A stretch of DNA of 18,275 nt from Sergeia podlipaevii (GCA_030849805.1 JASANZ010001878.1:3100-21374), one strand, 5' to 3'; shown: positions 1-8,423, counted from the stretch's first letter. Numbers and translations are program-made. The notes: generated by a model from the sequence alone, not told the origin.

Positions 1-102
1 AAAAAAAAAAAACACACAAGAAGAACGAGAAAAAGATGTGATTCCTCCTTGAACACCGCTCTAGGTACCTTCTCAGCCTCCTACGCGCAATGTCTTTTTG
101 CC
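1..102. other. Window edge: 3' flank of the 196-aa gene
   Basis: The window opens with an A12 run followed by a purine-rich stretch to about 36, which on the minus strand is a pyrimidine tract. It may be the trans-splicing tract of the next gene downstream, outside the window. No coding sequence is supported here. Confidence 0.5.
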
Positions 103-693
103 TTATGACGTTGTCAACTCCGCGAGTGCCAAAGTCGAATCGTCCTCCTCCGGTTCTCCCTTCCTACGACGTCGCTTCACCACCTGGTTCATCGGATTGC
201 CCTTACGCTCATCGCGCAATCTGGCGGCGTTGTCGATATATCGCTGCTGTGCCCACGCCTCCTCCAGCACATTCCACAGTCTCCATGTAATCACGCCGAA
301 GATAGGACCAATAGGAAGAAACAAGCGATTGTAGTAGATCGTCATGTAAAACCCGGTCGCCGTGCATACAGAGGAGATACCTGTTAGACCAAACACGCCG
401 GCTTGATATAAAAACGCCCCCCACGATGCGCTATCGTGCTCCTTGAGTAACCGCGAAGTGCTAGACCGCACCAGGGCGTCAGCTTGCTCATCGGTGAGCT
501 TGATCACCTGTACATCAGCGCCTGTCCTCTTTATCTTCTGGCGCAGCGTCCAGTAGCGCTTCTCACGATAGAAATCAGTGAGTGCACTGCAGTGTGCGGC
601 GCGGCAAATGTCTTCGTAGGTTACCTTGGTCTGTGAGGACTTGATAACGGGCGCGGGGCTCGCACTAACGTTAAGAGCTGCGGGGGTCTGCAT
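103..693 (-). CDS. Hypothetical protein, 196 aa, two hydrophobic segments
   Basis: I do not recognise this protein. The start is the first ATG of the frame, at 693. The frame stays open back to 792, but only through a GTG, so the extension was not used. The N-terminal half is soluble and charged. Two adjacent hydrophobic stretches follow, at about residues 92-120 and 124-141, separated by a short YYNR turn, which suggests a hairpin membrane anchor. After them comes an amphipathic, charged helix (about 143-165), a basic cluster KRRRR at 173-177, and an acidic tail. There is no clear signal peptide. This layout would suit an organelle membrane protein of kinetoplastids, but that is inference. 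It is the last gene of the array in this window, about 600 bases beyond the coiled-coil gene. The ORF is long, ends in TAA, and has a splice-acceptor-like site upstream, so I consider it a real gene of unknown function. Confidence 0.75.
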   Translation of the reverse strand: MQTPAALNVSASPAPVIKSSQTKVTYEDICRAAHCSALTDFYREKRYWTLRQKIKRTGADVQVIKLTDEQADALVRSSTSRLLKEHDSASWGAFLYQAGVFGLTGISSVCTATGFYMTIYYNRLFLPIGPIFGVITWRLWNVLEEAWAQQRYIDNAARLRDERKGNPMNQVVKRRRRKGEPEEDDSTLALAELTTS

Positions 694-886
694 AGAGGCG
701 CGCGCACACACGTATGAATATATATAATCTTTCAAAGCTATGTATCCTGAAGCAGAAGCTGTAGATATGTAAACGAAACTCTGAAGCCACACAAAGTGCT
801 TCTCGCTGCGGCCCCTCTCTTACCTTCTTTCTTTTTTCTTTTTTTCTTGCTCGCTCGCTCACTTGCCCAACTAGTCTCAGTAGTCG

Positions 887-930
887 CTAAAAAAAGAAAG
901 TGAGAAGCCGACGAAAGGGGATAGGAAGAC
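887..930 (-). promoter_or_regulatory. Candidate spliced-leader acceptor for the 196-aa gene
   Basis: Read on the minus strand, a pyrimidine-rich stretch (complement of about 889-930) ends in TTTTTTTAG, with the AG at 888-887. This would give a 5' leader of about 193 bases with no ATG before the start at 693. A second pyrimidine tract, the complement of about 1010-1038, could feed an alternative acceptor near 950. Confidence 0.5.
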
Positions 931-1134
931 AACACCTATATATATTTCCTTCTCAAACGAAAGGATGATAATAACAATAATAATAATTATAATGGGACCA
1001 GAGATGTAAGGGGGAGGGAAAAAAAAGTAGAAAGAAAAATGTAAGCCAATAAAATCAAGTCTGGACCTCGCATGTGAGTGCGTGTATTTGTGTGTCGACG
1101 AGGATACAAGCCCTTACGCACTCGAACAAAAGAT

Positions 1135-1151
1135 AAAAAAAAAAAAAAAAA
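1135..1151. repeat. A17 homopolymer run
   Basis: This is an uninterrupted run of 17 A on the plus strand (T on the transcribed-sense strand), in the presumed 3' UTR of the coiled-coil gene. Run length may vary or carry sequencing error. Confidence 0.9.
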
Positions 1152-1295
1152 CTGCATTGTCGCCTTGTTGAACCAGATATACTTTATTCTTTTTCTTTCC
1201 TCCTCTTTTGGAGAATCCTAATTGGCATTTTCTATCTTATGTTCTTCATTTTCATTTTCGTTCTATCCTCCCTCTATCTCTTTTTTTTTCTCACA

Positions 1296-4200
1296 CTAAT
1301 AGCCAGGCATAACACTTGAAGTATTTGTAGAGTCCAGCAGTGTCAAGAGATCTACGAAGGAGTTAGTCTGATACGCACTCGTTGCACTCACGATAGAAGA
1401 GTCAAACGCATTGCTGCTGTGTGGAGAAGCAAGTACGCCGCCCCCACGCCCTTGCTGAGCGTGCGATGGTGACCTCGACACTCCTCTGCCTCCACTTACA
1501 GGAGAAACACCCTCATCGTATGGCAATACCGTCGCAGATATGCGTCTAGTCGTGCGCGTATTCATCAGCGCCACCACGCTGCCATCATCACCGCCGCCGC
1601 CGCCTTGTTTACCCCCGTGAAAGCGCTGCTGACGCCCCGGGGTGGGGATTGGCGTGTTCGCCTCATCCGAGTAGCCGTTGGCCTCCTCCTCGTTTTCCTC
1701 CATCAACCCACTATGGAGTGCCTTGTCGCCTGAGTCAAAGCCAGATGAACGAGAGACTGAGCGGGAGTGACGTGCACCCGCAGAAGCACTTGTACGTCTA
1801 GGCAAGGCCTTGTCAGAGGTGGAAGTGCGGCCTCCAGCGTGATACGGCACGGAGCCTAGCTGGGGAGTTCGCGGAGGTGTCTGGTGTGGATCTACTACCG
1901 TCGAAAGCGGTCCCCCTGTCTGCCGCGGAGGCTGGCTAAGCAAAGGCGAGGGGGCAGCTGCCAAAGAGGTGTGTGCGTGAAACTCACCATCACGAGGAAG
2001 CTGAGGAAGTCTGACGCTGCCACCGCTGTGTTGCGGTGGGGTGCTGCTATCACTGCCCCTCTCAGCAGTTCTGCTCATTACCTCCTTCGCGTGTGGCCTC
2101 GCACCTTCAAGAACAACGGTGCCCCCTCCTCTTCTAACACCTCCACTCAGCCCTCCTCCTGCTGCGGCCGCCGCGGCGGCGGCAGCGGCTACCATAGCCA
2201 GCTGTTGCTGTTCTTGTTGCTGCTGCTGCTGCTGTTGCTGTCTGGCGAGATTAAGCTGCTCTTCAGATAGTCGCCGCAAGGTGGCCTCCTGTACTTCAAA
2301 TGCACTCACCGCGGACTCGCTCTCTGCCTTCTGCTCCGCTGACTGCCTCTCCAGCTCCGCACGCCGCTCGAGAAAGTCCCTCTTGGCTTCATCTAGAAGC
2401 ATCTGCTCTGTCTCTGCACGTCCTGCCTCCCGCTCTACGCGCATCTGCTCGTCCATCATCTTCTCCTGTTTCACATGCAAGTCCAGCATGCGTGTGAGCA
2501 AGCCACTCCACTTGGTCTGCATTTTTGGTTGATGAGAGCGCAGCACCTCCACGTTCTTGCTGTACTGCGCAACGTGTGCCATGCGAGCAGTGCTGAGAGC
2601 TGTATGGCGTGCATCACGCGTTTGCAAGGTACGCTCCACGCACTCCAAGAGTGCGGTGAGAGTAACGTCTCCCGGGGCGGCGTGTGTTTCGACTCCAATA
2701 TGGTCCGTTGGTATCAAAGTCGGGGAGTGCGGTGACGAAAAGGCTGCAGCAGCAGCCACCACTGGCAGCTCTAGATGCAAGCCAGAAGAAAGGCTCTGGC
2801 GGTGTTCCTTCTCCCACGAGAGTCGTACAAAATCAATTTTAGATTGATGTGCGTGCTGCACCGCCCGCTTCTCGCGCAGCCGCTCTGCCACCTCCACTGC
2901 GAGTACGTCGTGGACTTCCTCGCGCAGCTGACGGCAGCGCAACTTCTTGTGAAGAAGCGTCTTGAGCGTCTCCGTTGCAGTGTGCAGGAGGGCCTGAGTC
3001 GTGTGATTCATCTCCTGAACATGCATGCGCGACTCGATGCAGGACGCTGATGCATTCCCAGGAGGATAAGTGGCTGAAAACGGGGAGAATGAAGAGGGAG
3101 AGCTGCTGCAGGCCAGAGACTGCGTAAAGGCAGTGATAGCGACTTTCATCTCGCGTAGCTGATCTTTCAGCGGTGCAACTGACGCGGACGAGGATGTGGC
3201 CGCCTCTGCCATCAGCGTCTGCATTTCGTGCGAGGACTGTACTTCCGTCTCGTTCTTTAGTCTCGCGAGTTGCTCCTTCAATGATTCTTGTTGCATGTTG
3301 AAGAGTTGCCGGCGCGCAGAGGCCTCAGAGGCGTGTCGCCGTTCCACCTCGGTGCGCTGAGCAACCGAAATGGCTGCATCCGCCTCACAAGTCGCCCGTA
3401 CGGTTCGCTCCAGCGCCTGGGTGCTGGTCACCACGGTCTCCTCAAATGCTCTCCGCTTGAGCTCGCAGCGCACGGTGACCTCCTGTCGGAGCCCCTCCAG
3501 ACGCTTCTGGGCAGCAGCGTGCTTCTGTGACCCAGTCGCCCTGAGGCGGTCACGCATGTCGTTCCGCTTCTGGCACATTCTCTCGTCACGGTCACGAACA
3601 AAAATGGCATGTCGCGACAGCATCCCTTTCACGTGTTCATGCAGGCGTGATTTCCTAGTGATTACGTCTTGTGACCAGCCGACCTCTCGCGCAGTACGCA
3701 CGGTATGAGCAGCGGCAATCGTCTCGTCATGGATGTAATCCACTACGTTGTCCCTAATCGCATCTAGATGAGCCTCATAGTACCGCCGGAGAATGCCAAG
3801 AGCAGAGGAGATCTCTTGCTCTACGCGCGCAGTTGCCGCTAATGATGCGTCCTCGTCATCCTTGGTGGTGCTGTTGCCGTCGCCGCTGCCACTGGGGGCC
3901 ACCACCTGTATATCGGTAGCGGGAGAGGCAGCAGAGAGTTTCTTCACCACCGCAGCAGGTGATGACGCCGACGTGCCCTTGCCTCTTGCTTGTGCTGACG
4001 CTGATGCCGTTGCACCATCGACGCTCTCAAAGTCGTTATCCTCACTGTACGCATCGCTGCCATCCTCATGATTTGTACTTTTGCGTCGCTCCTCCTTCTC
4101 CTCGTAAACAGAAAGCGCCATCGTAATCCCATCAAGTTCGTATGGTCGAGTCTGCATCAGCAAAGCCCTACGTTCCTGCAGTGCCCGCACCGAGTTGCAA

Positions 4201-5315
4201 ATATCTACGTATGCGTCTGTGAGTTGCTTCAGCTGCCTCGTGTACTTGACTGTCTCCACCCGCGTGAGGTCCTCCACGAGCTCTTGCTTCTCTACTTCAT
4301 GGCGGGTGTTCATATCGTCCAGACGTCGTTGGGTATCCATCTGTATCTTTGACTTGTCTCCGTCAAGCTCCGCCCCCTTGCTCGTTAGCTCCAGTGTCTT
4401 TTCAATGATAGTGGTGGCGAGGTCCGTGAGCTCGGCCTCCTCCTTGAGCTGACGGGTCTCCAGTTTCTCGTTTGCCGCTGCAATCTCCATGTCAAGAGCG
4501 TCCAATGTGGCATACAGCTCTGCCTTTTCGCGCCTTGCCTGCTCTTCCTCTGGAGAAATGTGTACGATGACCGTCCCTGCGCCACTGCGCTGCTGATGAT
4601 GCTCTGCAGCACCAGCTCTCATCTTATGTGCCTCTTGTCGTTGCTTCTTCTTCTTTTGCTTCTCTGAAGTCAATCCCGCGTTATCATCAAGAAAAGCCAG
4701 AGGATCCTCCTCATCCTCTGTTTCGAGTCTGTCAGCGCTGCTGCTCCCATTGTCCGTCACAGTGGTAGTTCCGTCGAAGATGGTGGTGTTTGCGCTGCTC
4801 TGGAGATGGGAGGAAGCACCGAAAATAGAGTTGTTGCCGTGTCGACGACCGCCCAGTACGTTGCTGTTGTTGTTTATGATGGTGCTTTCATCTAACCACG
4901 ACAGACCACCGCCGCTGAGAGCAGTTTGATTGACAGAGACAGGAGCAAGCGGTGGCGTTCCTTCGGCTGCGCGGCGCCGACCGCTAATTGGCGCATTTTC
5001 TGAAAAGGGCAGTGTGTGATCGGCGGCACTGCGAGGATAGCTGGTGGTAGTGAGGATGGAATCTGAGACGGCGGTCGTCAGTGATAGCCCGGTGCCATCA
5101 CCACCATCAACTCCTCTCCTCCGACCTGGTCCAGGAAACCCGCCCAGAGGACTAGCCGCAGTCACTGGGGTAAATCCAGGCGAGCCGACACCGAGGCTCG
5201 TCGCAGGGCCGCCTAGTGATGTATTGCCAAAGGAAATGGTGGATGCGCCGCGAAGACCTCTGGAAGAGGAACCGAAGTTCTTGAGGTCATCGGCAAAAGG
5301 ATCTTTAAAGCTCAT
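1296..5315 (-). CDS. Large coiled-coil protein, 1339 aa, polyQ and polyA runs
   Basis: The first ATG (5315) opens MSFKDPFADDLKNF, and the frame ends in TAG. Residues 1-200 are Gly/Ser/Thr-rich and disordered, with an isolated LSWLDES motif at 138-144. An acidic patch, EDEEDPLAFLDD, lies at 200-211. Predicted coiled coils fill about 252-410, 495-700, 775-845 and 885-1030, separated by Ser/Ala-rich linkers. Then come a glutamine run broken by one Glu (1026-1038), ten alanines (1043-1052), and a long disordered tail rich in Ser, Gly and Arg. There are no membrane segments or enzymatic motifs. The architecture (acidic, DPF-like N-terminus, long central coils) resembles basal body, transition-fibre or other cytoskeletal scaffold proteins. 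A homologue of FBF1 is one possibility, but I cannot show it from sequence alone. The gene lies between the CCDC124-like and 196-aa genes in the same array. I am sure it is coding and unsure of its role. Confidence 0.9.
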   Translation of the reverse strand: MSFKDPFADDLKNFGSSSRGLRGASTISFGNTSLGGPATSLGVGSPGFTPVTAASPLGGFPGPGRRRGVDGGDGTGLSLTTAVSDSILTTTSYPRSAADHTLPFSENAPISGRRRAAEGTPPLAPVSVNQTALSGGGLSWLDESTIINNNSNVLGGRRHGNNSIFGASSHLQSSANTTIFDGTTTVTDNGSSSADRLETEDEEDPLAFLDDNAGLTSEKQKKKKQRQEAHKMRAGAAEHHQQRSGAGTVIVHISPEEEQARREKAELYATLDALDMEIAAANEKLETRQLKEEAELTDLATTIIEKTLELTSKGAELDGDKSKIQMDTQRRLDDMNTRHEVEKQELVEDLTRVETVKYTRQLKQLTDAYVDICNSVRALQERRALLMQTRPYELDGITMALSVYEEKEERRKSTNHEDGSDAYSEDNDFESVDGATASASAQARGKGTSASSPAAVVKKLSAASPATDIQVVAPSGSGDGNSTTKDDEDASLAATARVEQEISSALGILRRYYEAHLDAIRDNVVDYIHDETIAAAHTVRTAREVGWSQDVITRKSRLHEHVKGMLSRHAIFVRDRDERMCQKRNDMRDRLRATGSQKHAAAQKRLEGLRQEVTVRCELKRRAFEETVVTSTQALERTVRATCEADAAISVAQRTEVERRHASEASARRQLFNMQQESLKEQLARLKNETEVQSSHEMQTLMAEAATSSSASVAPLKDQLREMKVAITAFTQSLACSSSPSSFSPFSATYPPGNASASCIESRMHVQEMNHTTQALLHTATETLKTLLHKKLRCRQLREEVHDVLAVEVAERLREKRAVQHAHQSKIDFVRLSWEKEHRQSLSSGLHLELPVVAAAAAFSSPHSPTLIPTDHIGVETHAAPGDVTLTALLECVERTLQTRDARHTALSTARMAHVAQYSKNVEVLRSHQPKMQTKWSGLLTRMLDLHVKQEKMMDEQMRVEREAGRAETEQMLLDEAKRDFLERRAELERQSAEQKAESESAVSAFEVQEATLRRLSEEQLNLARQQQQQQQQQEQQQLAMVAAAAAAAAAAGGGLSGGVRRGGGTVVLEGARPHAKEVMSRTAERGSDSSTPPQHSGGSVRLPQLPRDGEFHAHTSLAAAPSPLLSQPPRQTGGPLSTVVDPHQTPPRTPQLGSVPYHAGGRTSTSDKALPRRTSASAGARHSRSVSRSSGFDSGDKALHSGLMEENEEEANGYSDEANTPIPTPGRQQRFHGGKQGGGGGDDGSVVALMNTRTTRRISATVLPYDEGVSPVSGGRGVSRSPSHAQQGRGGGVLASPHSSNAFDSSIVSATSAYQTNSFVDLLTLLDSTNTSSVMPGY
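2160..2240 (-). repeat. CAG/CAA and GCN triplet runs encoding polyQ then polyA
   Basis: Inside the coiled-coil gene, nine Gln codons, one Glu and three Gln (2202-2240) are followed after four residues by ten Ala codons (2160-2189). The Gln codons mix CAG and CAA, and the Ala codons mix GCC, GCG and GCT, so the runs are not perfect microsatellites. Length polymorphism between strains is likely. Confidence 0.85.
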
Positions 5316-5342
5316 TCGCCCAACACCCGCTCTACTGGATAT

Positions 5343-5396
5343 ACGTGTGCGTGTGTCTGTGTCTGTGTGTGTGTGTGTGTGGTGTGTGTATGTATG
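5343..5396. repeat. GT/AC-rich simple repeat in 5' leader
   Basis: This is an imperfect (GT)n run on the plus strand, interrupted by CT, GG and AT steps. It reads as (AC)n on the sense strand of the coiled-coil gene and ends about 28 bases before its start codon. Confidence 0.85.
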
Positions 5397-5736
5397 CGAT
5401 GATTCTATCTTGTGTCTATTGAATTGTTGCCGCTATTGTTGTTGCTTGCGTGTGTGTTGATACCACGTAAAGTTTGTCAGTAGAATAGATTTATGTTTGT
5501 ATGCTTGTGAGTCTATAGGAAAGGCCACTCTCAAGGTAGCTTGTTCTATCCGGTTCTTTTTCTTTTCCTTCTTTTCTCTCTCCTTTTATGTAAAAGGACG
5601 TGAGTTATATATAGTATCTATATGCAAATGTTTTGGTGAAAATACAAGGGGGGAGGAGTTGTGCCTAGTGAGATTACTATCGCTGTCGTTGTTTATTTTG
5701 ATAATAATGTTCTAACAAACCACAGCGACACACGCG

Positions 5737-5876
5737 CTACATAAGATGTATAAAATGAGATGCAAGTGAACAATGCACGTAACAAGCGATAAAGACAAAA
5801 GAGAAAAAGAAAGTGAGATAGAGAAAAAAAAAAGATTTCAATGATAGTTTTCAAAAAAAAAAGGAAAAAAAAGACT
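5737..5876 (-). promoter_or_regulatory. Candidate spliced-leader acceptor for the coiled-coil gene
   Basis: On the minus strand, two pyrimidine-rich blocks (complements of about 5853-5876 and 5787-5836) are followed by the first AG at 5738-5737. The predicted leader is about 421 bases and has no ATG. The nearest upstream minus-strand ATG sits at 5742-5740, immediately 5' of this AG. A weaker alternative is the tract at about 5648-5660 with an AG at 5619-5618. Confidence 0.45.
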
Positions 5877-6203
5877 AGCGTTCATACTAATGACGAAATA
5901 CCGGGAAAAAATAAGCTGTACACGCTTGAAGTGAAGGGTAGGTAACGCGTTTTGTAATATCGCTGTATGCTCTCCTCAAAAAGCAAAGGAGGGGAGGACG
6001 ACAACAACAACAAGGAAAAGAGCAAAATAAAAGCTTATAGTTATGCAAACTCCCTTCTCGATCTCGCAATTCACAGGAAGGATGATCAATATTGCTTTGG
6101 AGAAAAAAATGAAGAAATATTGAAAGAGGAGGGGAGAATTCCTCTTGAAATACGCAACCGTGAATATAGAAAAACCTGCCATTATATCTCACTGCCTCTC
6201 CTC

Positions 6204-6986
6204 TTACTCCTTCTCGTCCTCTTCTTCATCCTCGCCGCTAACACCCTCCTGCAGCCATTTCCGTTCCTCCTCCATGCGTTCACGGTCGCGAAGTTCATTG
6301 CGCTGCACAAACGGGTTCGAAGGATCCTTGCACCACATCTCCCAAATTACATCGTTGTACTGCGTGCGACGCATGCCAGGCTTCTCCTCGCGAACACGCG
6401 GCAAGTGCTCGTTGTAAAACGTGCGGTACAGCACACGTGCGCGCTTGCCAATGTGGCGGTCTTCAGGGAGACCTTCATCGGTCCTCTGGATAGTCTGAAG
6501 CACCTCACCCACACTCCCAGAGGCGCTGATGTTCGTCTTTGGGTCAGCAATCTCTGCCACACCGCGCTGACGGTTCAAGTTGCCATCTGGGAGCTCCACC
6601 TCGCCTGTCTTGAGTGTGGGGTCTGACGTGGCCCCCGTTCCTCTCCGCATCGCGTCCTTTTCCTTCTCATACGCCGCTAGCTGTTTGGCGAGGTTCTTCT
6701 GAATCTCACGTTGGGTGACCTTCTTTGGGGCCTTGGAGGAGACCTCAGCTTCTTCTTTGGCAAGTTGCGCCTTCTTCTCCGCCTCACGCATGGCCTTCTC
6801 ATTGGTCTTGGCGTCCTGCTCGCGCTGCTTCTCCTGTCGCTTTGCCGCCGCCTTGTTGTCGTTATCAACCCACTTAGCGTCCTCGCGGGCCGCCTCGTTA
6901 GCTGCCTTGCGCTGCATTGCACGCTCGTCGTCGCGCCCACGAGCAGCCTCGCTGTGGCGGTTGGTGTACTTGGACTTTGCAGGCAT
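6204..6986 (-). CDS. CCDC124/Lso2-family ribosome-associated protein
   Basis: This 260-residue protein matches the Ccdc124 (Oxs1/Lso2) family over its whole length. Human CCDC124 is about 223 aa. Visible hallmarks are a short basic N-terminus (MPAKSKYTN), a long charged helix with EDAKWVDND at 35-43 (compare EDAYWKDDD in human), a PKKVTQREI segment at 88-95, a NLNRQR motif at 136-141, and a C-terminal HMG-box-like segment at about 176-229 ending DPSNPFVQRN (compare SPDNPMNQ). Family members bind idle or recovering ribosomes near the tRNA and mRNA sites and help restart translation. The human protein is also reported at centrosome and midbody. The start is the first ATG, 33 codons into an open frame that otherwise begins with TTG at 7082. 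An unusual acidic, charged tail (230-260) extends beyond the usual family end. The family call is firm; the cellular role here is inferred. Confidence 0.92.
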   Translation of the reverse strand: MPAKSKYTNRHSEAARGRDDERAMQRKAANEAAREDAKWVDNDNKAAAKRQEKQREQDAKTNEKAMREAEKKAQLAKEEAEVSSKAPKKVTQREIQKNLAKQLAAYEKEKDAMRRGTGATSDPTLKTGEVELPDGNLNRQRGVAEIADPKTNISASGSVGEVLQTIQRTDEGLPEDRHIGKRARVLYRTFYNEHLPRVREEKPGMRRTQYNDVIWEMWCKDPSNPFVQRNELRDRERMEEERKWLQEGVSGEDEEEDEKE

Positions 6987-7019
6987 GAGTGGGATATAAA
7001 CTAAGTAGGCTAGTGTATA

Positions 7020-7057
7020 CTTAGTAATATAGAAAGAGGAGGGGGGTGGGGTGTGGT
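7020..7057 (-). promoter_or_regulatory. Candidate spliced-leader acceptor for the CCDC124-like gene
   Basis: On the minus strand, a dense pyrimidine tract (complement of about 7032-7050) is followed by the first AG at 7021-7020. This gives a leader of only 33 bases without an ATG before the start at 6986. It also argues against the longer TTG-initiated frame, most of which would lie upstream of the splice site. Confidence 0.65.
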
Positions 7058-7276
7058 TATAATATGGTAATAATACTTTCAAAAAGGAAAACTTTTGTGA
7101 ATTCTATTAAAGCAGATAAAATTATAACAATAAAAAAAAGAGAGATGATATGTGCATTCGTAAAGAGGAAAAAAGGAAAGAGTATTCCTTTCTAGACAGC
7201 GAAAAATAGAAGAAAGTTAGCATATATGGAAGACAAACCTTGAATGACACTCAACGATTTATTATTGTTATTATGC

Positions 7277-7308
7277 GCGTGTATGTGTGTGTGAGAGAGA
7301 GAGAGAGT
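7277..7308. repeat. (GT)n-(GA)n simple repeat
   Basis: On the plus strand a GT run passes directly into about eight GA units. On the sense strand of the transcript it reads as (TC)n then (AC)n. It lies in the presumed 3' UTR of the 313-aa gene, upstream of the CCDC124-like acceptor. Confidence 0.85.
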
Positions 7309-7436
7309 CACTAATCTCCTATTGCAAATATGCAAGAGATATGATTGGTATTCAATCAACAGCAGTAGATAAGAAAACATCCTCAAAGCCAAAAAGAGAA
7401 AAAAAGCATCACTTCTCTCTCTTCCTATCTGATAAC

Positions 7437-8378
7437 TCACTTTGAAAACACCAAAGATACCAATCTGCCGTCACGCACAATGGGCTTGATATGGAGTCCC
7501 GTGTGCGCTGCAGAGGCCGCTAGAGCGCTACAACGCTCAGACACCTTGCGTGCCACGCTCAAGCTCTCCTCCTGAGACTGAAAGAAGAGCGAGTGACGCC
7601 CAAGTAGAAACTCAGCACTATTTTCTATTGGCATGGCGGACTCTAGAGAAAGTCCATCGTGCACAGGCGCACTCCTCCCTGATGAAGAAGGATGTGACTG
7701 ATGTGAAGGTGGTGGGTATACGCACAGCACAGCCAGCTTTCCCACCGGCACCTCTCCGCGACGCAGCTCAGGCACCTCGCCACCGTCGTGTAGGTGCATT
7801 GTCGCAACGGCCTCGTCCACCGTCGCCAAGACACGCTCATCCTGCTCAGACGCATCATAGTAGCTCGTGTGTAGTCCCGTTACGTCTACCATGCGACGCG
7901 CTCGCAGATGCCGTGGGGCAGTAGAGGTGATGAGGCGTATGATAATGTCTCCAGGCATGAATCGATCAGCACGTGACGTCGATGGCAGCTGCGCATCACA
8001 AGGTGAGCGCGCGCACTGCGGCTGCTGTGATGCCTCTGAGGGCTGCATTCCGCCGCGAAAGCGCTTTTCATAGTAACTGTTACCCACCAGACTGATTGGC
8101 GCTGTGCGCTGTCGTGTAGTCAAAGATGAGTGTCCTCGCGCAAGAGGCGACCGCAGTGTGGCTGCTGCTGCTGCCTCACCAGCTCCTCCTCCTCCTCGCA
8201 ATAAAGAGGGTGACCGTGTGGGAGAAGTAAGCTCAATAAACTCTAGTGTATTCCCATGAGTTGAGGACGAGCCTAGCGGTGACTGAAGCGAGAAAGAAGG
8301 TCGTGCAAGCACACAGCGGCCAGACAGCCGCAGTGCTGGAGCAAACCTCCTTGCAACGATAGGCATCCTGTCTTTCAT
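7437..8378 (-). CDS. Unrecognised 313-aa protein, probable mitochondrial targeting
   Basis: I do not recognise the family. The N-terminus is rich in Arg, Ser and Ala, and from Met5 (8366) it has no acidic residue until Glu46, as expected for a mitochondrial presequence. Starting at Met1 (8378) adds only KDR before Met5, so Met5 may be the true start. Residues 35-135 are low-complexity (Ser, Gly, Ala, Gln). Two better-structured parts follow: about 138-222, beginning RFMPGDIIIRLI and ending GKLAVLCVYPPP, and about 255-313, an amphipathic helix followed by IKPIVRDGRLVSLVFSK, which looks like a closing beta-hairpin. The linker between them is Ser/His/Pro-rich. There are no membrane segments or metal motifs. 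It lies between the helicase and CCDC124-like genes. A kinetoplastid-specific mitochondrial protein is a reasonable guess and nothing more. Confidence 0.8.
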   Translation of the reverse strand: MKDRMPIVARRFAPALRLSGRCVLARPSFSLQSPLGSSSTHGNTLEFIELTSPTRSPSLLRGGGGAGEAAAAATLRSPLARGHSSLTTRQRTAPISLVGNSYYEKRFRGGMQPSEASQQPQCARSPCDAQLPSTSRADRFMPGDIIIRLITSTAPRHLRARRMVDVTGLHTSYYDASEQDERVLATVDEAVATMHLHDGGEVPELRRGEVPVGKLAVLCVYPPPSHQSHPSSSGRSAPVHDGLSLESAMPIENSAEFLLGRHSLFFQSQEESLSVARKVSERCSALAASAAHTGLHIKPIVRDGRLVSLVFSK

Positions 8379-8423
8379 CTTGTATGGATGTATAATATTG
8401 TCTGCTTGTTCTGTTGTACTTTC

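Larger units (their letters stand above)
694..1295. other. Spacer between the 196-aa and 1339-aa genes
   Basis: No gene is supported here. The region should hold the 3' UTR of the coiled-coil gene (right part) and the 5' leader of the 196-aa gene (left part). It contains an A17 run at 1135-1151, a (TAA)n-like patch at about 968-990, a plus-strand pyrimidine block at 813-860, and two minus-strand pyrimidine tracts. No minus-strand ATG occurs from 694 to 1070. Short open frames across 671-935 begin with GTG or other non-ATG codons and were not accepted. Confidence 0.7.
5316..6203. other. Long spacer between CCDC124-like and coiled-coil genes
   Basis: This 888-base stretch holds no supportable gene. 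From right to left it should contain the 3' UTR of the CCDC124-like gene, a double minus-strand pyrimidine tract (about 5787-5876), an AG at 5738-5737, and a long 5' leader for the coiled-coil gene. That leader ends in a GT-rich repeat. A 101-codon minus-strand frame at 5887-6192 lacks any ATG. A plus-strand frame at 5967-6626 runs into the CCDC124-like gene in antisense and is a shadow. Confidence 0.7.
6987..7436. other. Spacer between the 313-aa and CCDC124-like genes
   Basis: No gene is supported. The region holds the acceptor tract described separately, A-rich patches at about 7131-7142 and 7168-7180, and a GT-then-GA dinucleotide repeat at about 7277-7308. An 82-codon minus-strand frame reaching 7440 begins with GTG and looks like a chance opening in 3' UTR sequence. 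Confidence 0.7.

Noticed and set aside
694..792. N-terminal extension of the 196-aa gene to 792
   Set aside because: The open frame begins with GTG, not ATG. The added residues look like translated leader and lack membrane or targeting logic.
5887..6192. 101-codon minus-strand frame in the 888-base spacer
   Set aside because: It starts with GTG and has no internal ATG. The Cys/Phe-rich product reflects T-rich 3' UTR.
5967..6626. 219-codon plus-strand frame
   Set aside because: Over half lies antisense to the CCDC124-like gene, the rest is 3' UTR sequence, and the product has low-complexity hydrophobic runs without a recognisable domain.
6987..7082. N-terminal extension of the CCDC124-like protein to 7082
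   Set aside because: It begins with TTG, crosses the predicted acceptor at 7020, and the CCDC124 family starts at the MPAKSK methionine.
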